DNA of 19,808 nt, taken from contig RFQS01000011.1 in the NCBI GenBank assembly GCA_009924885.1, positions 1 to 19,808 of the forward strand. The letters are read 5' to 3'. The translations under genes were made by a program, and so were the position numbers. Positions 15,201 to 19,808 of the stretch are shown in pieces. Positions within the stretch are counted from its first letter, which is position 1. The number at the start of each line of letters is the position of its first letter. Under the pieces are notes generated by a model, which did not search any database, was not told where the DNA came from, and was given only the letters and a program-made list of their open reading frames with translations. The DNA is from Pseudomonadota bacterium (lineage in GTDB: Bacteria; Cyanobacteriota; Vampirovibrionia; LMEP-6097).

Positions 15201-16295
15201 TTAAATAGCGTTTTTTAGTAACTGATCTCTTACAAATTCTATTCTTCCAATCAGTTTAGGTCTACTATTACTCGCATCAGATGTAGTATGCTTCTTAAAC
15301 TCAGGTGAGTTGAGCCATACTTCGATACTAGCTTTATCTGGAACTAAGCGATTATTCTCTCGCAGAGCAAGAGCTACACCTATGGCAATAGCTTCAAATC
15401 GAACCCTTGGGGTTAATTTATCTTTTGGACCTCTCTTAAATCCATCTGGAAAATACTTTTCAACAAAATTTAAAACAAGCTCAAATTCTTTTCGCATTTC
15501 TTTGCCACACTTATCATTAAATTTCTTTTGGGTCTCTTCAAGATATATATCAAGAAAATCACTCACTCGATTTATAAATTCTTTATGCTTATTTAAGTAC
15601 GCAAAAAACCTTAGAACCAGTTCCTCTCTACCACGCTTATTTTCTGAAACCTTAGTGAGAGGAGCAAGAGTTTTAAATAAAGGTATTCTGGCACACTCAG
15701 AAAGAAAATCAGTAAATAGACCAGGTTGAATCCCTCTTCTTTTCTCCATCGATTCTAATTGAACACTACCTGTATTAATTCGCTCAAAGATATCCCTACG
15801 TGCTTCTTCATTAGCTTTATCTGTAAGTTCTATCATTCTTAAAGTCTTTCTATTAAAGCGCCTTTGCCTTGAAAGAGGTAAATCACTGTACTGAAAACCA
15901 TTTAGTTCTGTTAATTTTTTTAAATTAACTAACTTAAGTTCATTCCTCATGAAAGCGGCTAAAGTTCTGATTCTTTGAGAACCATCCACTATCTCTAGTC
16001 TTCCATCCTTATCTTTAACGTCTGCAACAAAAATATATGGTATTGGTAGACCTATTATTATTGATTCGATAAACTTGGATTGTCGTTTCTCATCCCATCT
16101 AAAATCTCTTTGATAGTCTGGCACAAACAATTCATTTTTATCTTCATCTATATCTTTCAAATATTTATCTACTACAGTTTCTACTGGATATTCTTTAGTA
16201 TCATAATCAACAAAAACCTGCTCTGTTTCAATCTGAATCTCCGCTTTATCTTTCTGTGAGACTGTTATTTCAACTGAAATATTTTTCTTAGACAT
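15201..16295 (-). CDS. DUF262 domain protein (ParB/GmrS-like NTPase fold)
   Basis: From the ATG at 16295 it has 364 residues. The frame is open 21 codons further (to 16358), but the chosen start sits 7 bases after a TATAAT box. The N-terminal DUF262 signature is complete: VPDYQRDFRWD (58-68), IIGLPIPYIF, the DGSQR nucleotide-site motif (104-108) and FERINTGSVQLESMEKR (170-186). A helical middle region is followed by a closing DASNSRPKLIGRIEFVRDQL block, seen in DUF262-only proteins. There is no C-terminal DUF1524 HNH nuclease, so this is not a one-piece GmrSD enzyme. The neighbouring HEPN protein would supply the effector activity. DUF262 proteins are found in modification-dependent restriction and other defence loci. 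Confidence 0.85.
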   Translation of the reverse strand: MSKKNISVEITVSQKDKAEIQIETEQVFVDYDTKEYPVETVVDKYLKDIDEDKNELFVPDYQRDFRWDEKRQSKFIESIIIGLPIPYIFVADVKDKDGRLEIVDGSQRIRTLAAFMRNELKLVNLKKLTELNGFQYSDLPLSRQRRFNRKTLRMIELTDKANEEARRDIFERINTGSVQLESMEKRRGIQPGLFTDFLSECARIPLFKTLAPLTKVSENKRGREELVLRFFAYLNKHKEFINRVSDFLDIYLEETQKKFNDKCGKEMRKEFELVLNFVEKYFPDGFKRGPKDKLTPRVRFEAIAIGVALALRENNRLVPDKASIEVWLNSPEFKKHTTSDASNSRPKLIGRIEFVRDQLLKNAI

Positions 16296-16302
16296 GCTGA
16301 TA

Positions 16303-16308
16303 ATTATA
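16303..16308 (-). promoter_or_regulatory. Consensus -10 box 7 bases before the DUF262 start
   Basis: Read on the minus strand, TATAAT (16308 to 16303) is followed by 7 bases and then ATG (16295-16293). There is no Shine-Dalgarno. The spacing is the same as at 9037-9050, giving a leaderless mRNA. An AAGATCTT palindrome (16317-16324) lies just upstream. Confidence 0.45.
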
Positions 16309-16366
16309 CCTGCATAAAGATCTTCTCCTCTTGATTCCAGCACTAACCACAATACCAAGAAAGCTT

Positions 16367-16372
16367 TATAAT
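16367..16372 (+). promoter_or_regulatory. Consensus -10 box of the acid phosphatase gene
   Basis: TATAAT (16367-16372) lies 11 bases before ATG 16384, so the leader would be only about 4-5 bases, with no Shine-Dalgarno. It is divergent to the DUF262 promoter in the same 88-base gap. Confidence 0.4.
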
Positions 16373-16383
16373 CAATTCAGCGT

Positions 16384-17286
16384 ATGAAATTCAAAATCAA
16401 ACCTATTCTTCCAGTATTAATATTCATCGCAGTAAGCTGCTCTAGCTGTGATATCTATTTCCAGAAACCTGTTTTAGAATTTACTAAAAAGAATAAATTT
16501 CAGGTTATAGATCCTTATATAGAAATTTTACAAAAAACAGTAGACTCTATCACAAAAGTCAAACGTGAAAAAGGTTTTACGCATATCGATTATGCTTTGC
16601 TTTGGGTAGCTAATTCTGCTGAATATAAAGCCCTCTGCTATCAAGCATATAATTTTGCAAAATTAAGATTAGACCAAAGACTCAGCTCCCGAAGAGCTAA
16701 AAAACCAGCTATAGTATTAGATCTTGATGAAACGGTTTTAAGTAATTTACCTTACTACCTCACTCTCTACCTAGAAGGCGATGAGTACTCTGAAGAGAGC
16801 TGGGACAGCTGGGTTGAATACCGTAGCGCAGAAGCTATACCTGGTACAAAGGAGTTTTTAGATTATGCTAAAAGCCGCAATGTAGAAATATTCTATATAA
16901 GTAATCGCTCTGAGAAGAGCATTGATGCTACTTTTGATAACATCGCAGCACTGAACTTACCCATCACTAGAGATCATTTACTATTAAAAAATGAAAGCGA
17001 TAGCAAGGAAACTCGCAGAGAGGTCGTGCGTCAAGGTTTCGACATAATCCTTCTCGTCGGTGATAACTTAATAGACTTTAACGAATTATTCGATAAAAAA
17101 CCTACTTCTAAACATAGAGATGAGCTCGTTACTAAAAACTATAAAGATTATGGTGATAAATTTATCATGCTGCCAAATCCCCTATATGGACAATGGTTTT
17201 CTACCCTCTTAAATTATGACTACAGTCACAATTCTGAAGCTAAATTTAAGATAACTAAACAATCCTTACTAAATCTATTACATTAA
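16384..17286 (+). CDS. HAD acid phosphatase lipoprotein, e(P4)/class B-like
   Basis: A 300-residue lipid-anchored phosphatase of the HAD superfamily, related to Haemophilus lipoprotein e(P4), which dephosphorylates 5'-nucleotides and other phosphomonoesters outside the inner membrane. The N-terminus (1-19) is a lipoprotein signal with cysteine at 19 (IAVSC) or, less likely, 22. HAD motif I is VLDLDETVLSN (nucleophile D113, acid D115). Motif II is ISNRS (S173). The K202 region and motif IV VGDNLIDF (D227, D231) follow. The family's four-Asp layout is complete. The gene is monocistronic by context, with its own near-leaderless promoter. A role in scavenging phosphate or nucleosides is likely. 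The substrate is not visible from sequence. Confidence 0.88.
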   Translation: MKFKIKPILPVLIFIAVSCSSCDIYFQKPVLEFTKKNKFQVIDPYIEILQKTVDSITKVKREKGFTHIDYALLWVANSAEYKALCYQAYNFAKLRLDQRLSSRRAKKPAIVLDLDETVLSNLPYYLTLYLEGDEYSEESWDSWVEYRSAEAIPGTKEFLDYAKSRNVEIFYISNRSEKSIDATFDNIAALNLPITRDHLLLKNESDSKETRREVVRQGFDIILLVGDNLIDFNELFDKKPTSKHRDELVTKNYKDYGDKFIMLPNPLYGQWFSTLLNYDYSHNSEAKFKITKQSLLNLLH

Positions 17287-17353
17287 ACCTCAGTCTTAAT
17301 TTCCCATTAAATGGGGCATACAGATAAATCTAAATAAGCTAAATGATCAGTTC

Positions 17354-17370
17354 CTAAAACTAAGTTTTAG
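17354..17370 (+). promoter_or_regulatory. Hairpin upstream of the flagellar genes
   Basis: CTAAAAC (17354-17360) and GTTTTAG (17364-17370) form a perfect 7-bp stem around TAA. A smaller CCCAT/ATGGG hairpin (17303-17315) precedes it. Neither has a following T-run. They lie in the 112-base gap before the flagellar start and may be regulatory. No sigma-28 or sigma-54 promoter match was seen. Confidence 0.3.
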
Positions 17371-17398
17371 CGAATATATGAATCTAAGAGGTAGATTT

Positions 17399-18166
17399 AT
17401 GTCACTTAGTACACTTAGATTCACAGGTTCATCATTAAGTAATATACAGGACGGTTTATCAGTAGTCTCTGACAACATCTCTAACGTTAGTACTCATGGT
17501 TTTAAAGAAAGACTTTTAAACTTCGAAAATATTCGTAGTAACGCAGTAGGTGGCTCATCAGAGTCTGGTTCTTACTTAGTATCCACTGGTACTAATTTCA
17601 CTCCAGGAGGCTTAGAGTTCACTGAAAACAATGCCAATATGGCTCTCTCTGGTTCAGGATTCTTTGTACTTCAGAACGCTGCTGGAGACTTGTATTACAG
17701 CAGAACAGGTAATTTTAATATAGATTCTCAGTCAAATTTAGTCGACGCTAATGGCAATTATGTAATGTCCTCAGGCGGGGGGAGAATTACGTTCCCTGAA
17801 AATAGGTCTGACTTTTCAGTAAGTCCGGCAGGGGAAATACAAGTGAGTTATGACGATCAAGATCCAGTATTTCTGGATCAGATTCAACTCGCTAGTTTCA
17901 ATAATCCAGAAGGTCTAGTTAATATAGGTTCTAACCTATTTATAGAAACTGGATCTTCTGGATTAGCGAATTTTTCATCAGCATTACAGGCTGGAACAGC
18001 GACTTCATCGACAAGAATTTCAGGTGGGGCATTAGAAAGAAGCAATGTCGATCTTTCTAATGAATTAGTAGATTTAATGGCTCTGCAAAGAGCCTACCAA
18101 GCAGTGTCTAAAGCCACAACAACGAATGACGACATGCTTAGTACAACAATAGGTTTAGTTAGATAG
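17399..18166 (+). CDS. Flagellar hook-basal body rod protein (FlgE/FlgF/FlgG family)
   Basis: A 255-residue axial protein of the flagellar rod/hook. The ATG at 17399 is chosen because AAGAGG (17386-17391) precedes it by 7 bases; an in-frame ATG at 17378 lies upstream of that site. The N-terminal rod motif is DNISNVSTHGFKE (25-37). GSGFFVLQN and YSRTGNFNID follow, as in the family's D1 region. The C-terminus has the NVDLSNELVDLMALQRAYQA helix with the closing DDMLSTTIGL. The length fits FlgF or FlgG (about 250-260) rather than a full hook. Which of the two it is cannot be decided by eye. It is followed after 29 bases by a longer paralog. Confidence 0.85.
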   Translation: MSLSTLRFTGSSLSNIQDGLSVVSDNISNVSTHGFKERLLNFENIRSNAVGGSSESGSYLVSTGTNFTPGGLEFTENNANMALSGSGFFVLQNAAGDLYYSRTGNFNIDSQSNLVDANGNYVMSSGGGRITFPENRSDFSVSPAGEIQVSYDDQDPVFLDQIQLASFNNPEGLVNIGSNLFIETGSSGLANFSSALQAGTATSSTRISGGALERSNVDLSNELVDLMALQRAYQAVSKATTTNDDMLSTTIGLVR

Positions 18167-18186
18167 GTAGGTAGGTAGGTAAGGAG
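18164..18186 (+). repeat. (TAGG)x4 microsatellite running into a Shine-Dalgarno
   Basis: The stop codon TAG (18164-18166) is the first unit of a four-copy TAGG repeat (18164-18179), followed by TAAGGAG. AAGGAG (18181-18186) is the Shine-Dalgarno for ATG 18196, with a 9-base spacing. The successive TAG words at 18164, 18168 and 18172 fall in all three frames. Change in repeat number would move the upstream stop relative to the downstream start without altering the Shine-Dalgarno spacing. Confidence 0.75.
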
Positions 18187-18195
18187 ATAAAGTAA

Positions 18196-19695
18196 ATGCC
18201 CATTAGTTCACTTTTCATAGGCTCAAAAGGCGTTACAGCAAGCCAAAAAGCCGTAGGGGTAGTTGCAAACAACCTAGCTAACGTAAACTCGATAGCTTTT
18301 AAAAAAAACAAGGTCGCTTTTCAAGAGTCTGTTTCTACTATTATAAAACAGGGTAGTAACCCTTCCACTAGGTCTGGTGGTACCAATCCAATCGAGGTAG
18401 GATCTGGTGTAGACCTTGCTTCCGTAGCAACTATTTTTGACCAAGGTTCTATAAGAAACACTGGTCAACCCTTAAACTTAGCTATCAATGGTAATGGTTT
18501 TATGGTAGTAAGCACAGGTGTAACCGCAGGTGAAGGTTTGAAGAACAGCCTTTATACTCGTAATGGTAATTTCAAACTAGACGCAGCTGGAAACCTCGTT
18601 ACCACTGGTGGTATGAAAGTTATGGGAGCTACATATTATAACGATAAAACGGGTGAAGCTAAAACCATAGAAAACTATTCAAGTGCAATTTGGTGGACAG
18701 ACCAAGAGATTAATCCTGGTGCAGCTATAGGTGACGCACCAGCACATACTTCTCTTACTGGTCCAACTGGTGTAACCACGAGTGGGCCTGGTACACCCTT
18801 TTTTGACCAAAACAAAGTAACGGAGTTAAGCATCAGAGGATCTCTAGCCAATTCCACAGCAACTGTTAACATGGCAAGTGTTGGTACCTTATCTTTGACC
18901 TTGAATGCCTTTGGTAATTTTGATATCGTATATGATGAAACTTTATCCATTCCTCCAGGTGAAGTGTATTCCTTTGAATATGACCCTTCTGTTCCTATGA
19001 GTACTACTGCTAATACTTTTGATTTAAAGGCAGCTAATGGAACTATAGTCCAATTAAGACTAAGACTAAAGCCTGGTGTTACTAGATTCGAAGAAGCTTT
19101 CAAGGGTTTCACTTATGATCAATCAGCTGTTCCACCTGGCAGTGGCTTAACTTTTCCAGGCGGCCCTCCAGCTATACCAGCCGCAGGTAATATGAGGGTC
19201 TCTACTGATATCACTATCGGTGAAGATGACGCAACTTACATAAAAACAGTCGATATGCAGAGACTTTTTGATCCGATTAAAGTTCCTCCTTTCTTTTACA
19301 CCGTCGATTCTAGTGTAGAAAATTCTGTTGCCGATGTATCGATTGGTGGAGATGGTTCTATATCAATATTCGGTAATAATTCAGAAAGAATGGTAATAGG
19401 CAGAGTTCTTATCGCCAACTTTAAAAATTATGATGGTCTGGTCGCAAAAGGTTCTTCACTCTACACTGAATCACCAAACTCTGGTGTCGCTTCATTAGCG
19501 ATACTTGGTGGTCCAAGTGATAAATCCGCCCCAGTAGTAGATTCTACTCAGATTATTTCTGGTGCTTTAGAAATGGGTAACGTTGATATCGCTGAAGAAT
19601 TTTCCGACATGATCGCCTATCAAAGAGGCTTACAAGCGAGTGCAAGAACCATAAGTATCTCAGATGAGATCTTGCAGTCGATACTAAATATATAA
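18196..19695 (+). CDS. flgE: Flagellar hook protein FlgE-like
   Basis: A 499-residue flagellar axial protein, with the length expected of a hook protein carrying inserted outer domains. The N-terminal signature ANNLANVNSIAFKKNK (24-39) and the LAINGNGFMVVS and YTRNGNFKLDAAGNLVT segments are standard. The middle (about 165-345) is a variable inserted domain. The C-terminus has GALEMGNVDIAEEFSDMIAYQR and the final ASARTISISDEILQSIL helix. The ribosome binding site AAGGAG is clear. It lies directly behind the FlgF/G-like gene and is probably in the same operon. FlgE is the best name; a long FlgG-like paralog is the alternative. Confidence 0.75.
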   Translation: MPISSLFIGSKGVTASQKAVGVVANNLANVNSIAFKKNKVAFQESVSTIIKQGSNPSTRSGGTNPIEVGSGVDLASVATIFDQGSIRNTGQPLNLAINGNGFMVVSTGVTAGEGLKNSLYTRNGNFKLDAAGNLVTTGGMKVMGATYYNDKTGEAKTIENYSSAIWWTDQEINPGAAIGDAPAHTSLTGPTGVTTSGPGTPFFDQNKVTELSIRGSLANSTATVNMASVGTLSLTLNAFGNFDIVYDETLSIPPGEVYSFEYDPSVPMSTTANTFDLKAANGTIVQLRLRLKPGVTRFEEAFKGFTYDQSAVPPGSGLTFPGGPPAIPAAGNMRVSTDITIGEDDATYIKTVDMQRLFDPIKVPPFFYTVDSSVENSVADVSIGGDGSISIFGNNSERMVIGRVLIANFKNYDGLVAKGSSLYTESPNSGVASLAILGGPSDKSAPVVDSTQIISGALEMGNVDIAEEFSDMIAYQRGLQASARTISISDEILQSILNI

Positions 19696-19790
19696 TCCTT
19701 AATTGGGATTCAGTTATACTTCTTTTCTTGACCTAGTTTGAATTAGTTACAGTTACATGAATTTTTTGGGAAAGGGAGAAGTACATAAGG

Positions 19791-19808
19791 CGGCCACGAT
19801 CGTGGCCG
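19791..19808. repeat. GC-rich perfect 18-bp palindrome at the window end
   Basis: CGGCCACGATCGTGGCCG is its own reverse complement and is strikingly GC-rich beside AT-rich surroundings. It may extend past the window. It could be the stem of a terminator, a recognition site or an end-of-contig artefact. A short frame from ATG 19757 (MNFLGKGEVHKAATIVA) reads through it, but that frame has no ribosome binding site and its codons over the palindrome are all GC-ending, unlike the rest of the window. The 19696-19756 stretch shows nothing else clear. Confidence 0.6.

Noticed and set aside
15310..15729. Plus-strand open frame inside the DUF262 gene
   Set aside because: It is antisense to a well-supported coding region, rich in Ser and Arg, and has no recognisable pattern.
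15201..16358. Full GmrSD-type restriction enzyme
   Set aside because: Only the DUF262 half is there; no DUF1524 HNH domain or HNH motif is seen in the C-terminal part.
13256..16383. Integrated mobile island with attL/attR at tRNA-Cys
   Set aside because: No copy of the tRNA 3' end was found at the right side of the cassette, and no integrase gene is present in the window.
17378..17398. Earlier ATG for the FlgF/G-like gene
   Set aside because: It lies upstream of the clear Shine-Dalgarno and adds seven residues absent from the family N-terminus.
17287..17398. Flagellar sigma-28 or sigma-54 promoter
   Set aside because: Neither TAAA-N15-GCCGATAA nor TGGCAC-N5-TTGC could be matched; GGGGCATAC lacks the TTGC part.
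19694..19710. AATCC/GGATT hairpin after flgE as a terminator
   Set aside because: Only five AT-rich pairs and no immediate T-run; too weak to call.
19757..19808. Partial coding region from ATG 19757 running off the window
   Set aside because: No ribosome binding site, only 17 residues visible, and its codons in the palindrome are unlike the rest of the window.

Overview
This is an AT-rich window from a diderm, lipopolysaccharide-bearing, flagellated bacterium. The evidence is LpxB, LptC and LptA (lipid A synthesis and LPS export), two flagellar rod/hook proteins, a flagellin-like gene and a lipoprotein phosphatase. A non-photosynthetic cyanobacterial relative (Vampirovibrionia/Melainabacteria) or a similar low-GC diderm phylum would fit. 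That placement is an impression, not something the sequence proves.

Layout, left to right. (1) 118-5007: two co-oriented, tandem paralogous secreted proteins built from phage tail-fibre-like modules. The first carries an extra C-terminal LamG-like domain. (2) 5115-5955: a short flagellin-like gene broken by a +1 frameshift. (3) 5968-8363, minus strand: a PLP-dependent trans-sulfuration enzyme followed by an Xaa-Pro aminopeptidase. (4) 8405-11403, plus strand: three small membrane-anchored proteins (two YtxH-like, one DUF948/YtxG-like) running with overlaps into lptC and lptA. (5) 11372-13082, minus strand: sufE then lpxB, with lpxB converging on and overlapping lptA. (6) 13083-13536: tRNA-Cys followed by about two copies of a 98-99 bp repeat. 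Each copy starts with the tRNA 3' end, carries two hairpins, and contains an inverted near-copy of the tRNA T-arm. (7) 13537-16295: a DNA cytosine-5 methyltransferase converging on a DUF262 + HEPN (MAE_28990-type) pair, a likely defence cassette beside the tRNA. (8) 16384-17286: a class B-like acid phosphatase lipoprotein. (9) 17399-19695: two flagellar rod/hook-family genes. A GC-rich 18-bp perfect palindrome sits at the very end of the window.

How the genes fit together. Region 4-5 is an envelope cluster: lipid A disaccharide synthase (LpxB) and the Lpt bridge parts (LptC, LptA) face each other tail to tail, with the YtxH/YtxG-like proteins transcribed into lptC. Regions 1, 2 and 9 concern the cell surface and motility. 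Region 7 is accessory. Translation signals are mixed. The adhesin and flagellar hook genes have clear Shine-Dalgarno sequences. Several others (9050, 16295 minus, 16384, probably 8405) have none, but have a TATAAT-type -10 box so close to the ATG that the mRNA would be leaderless or nearly so.
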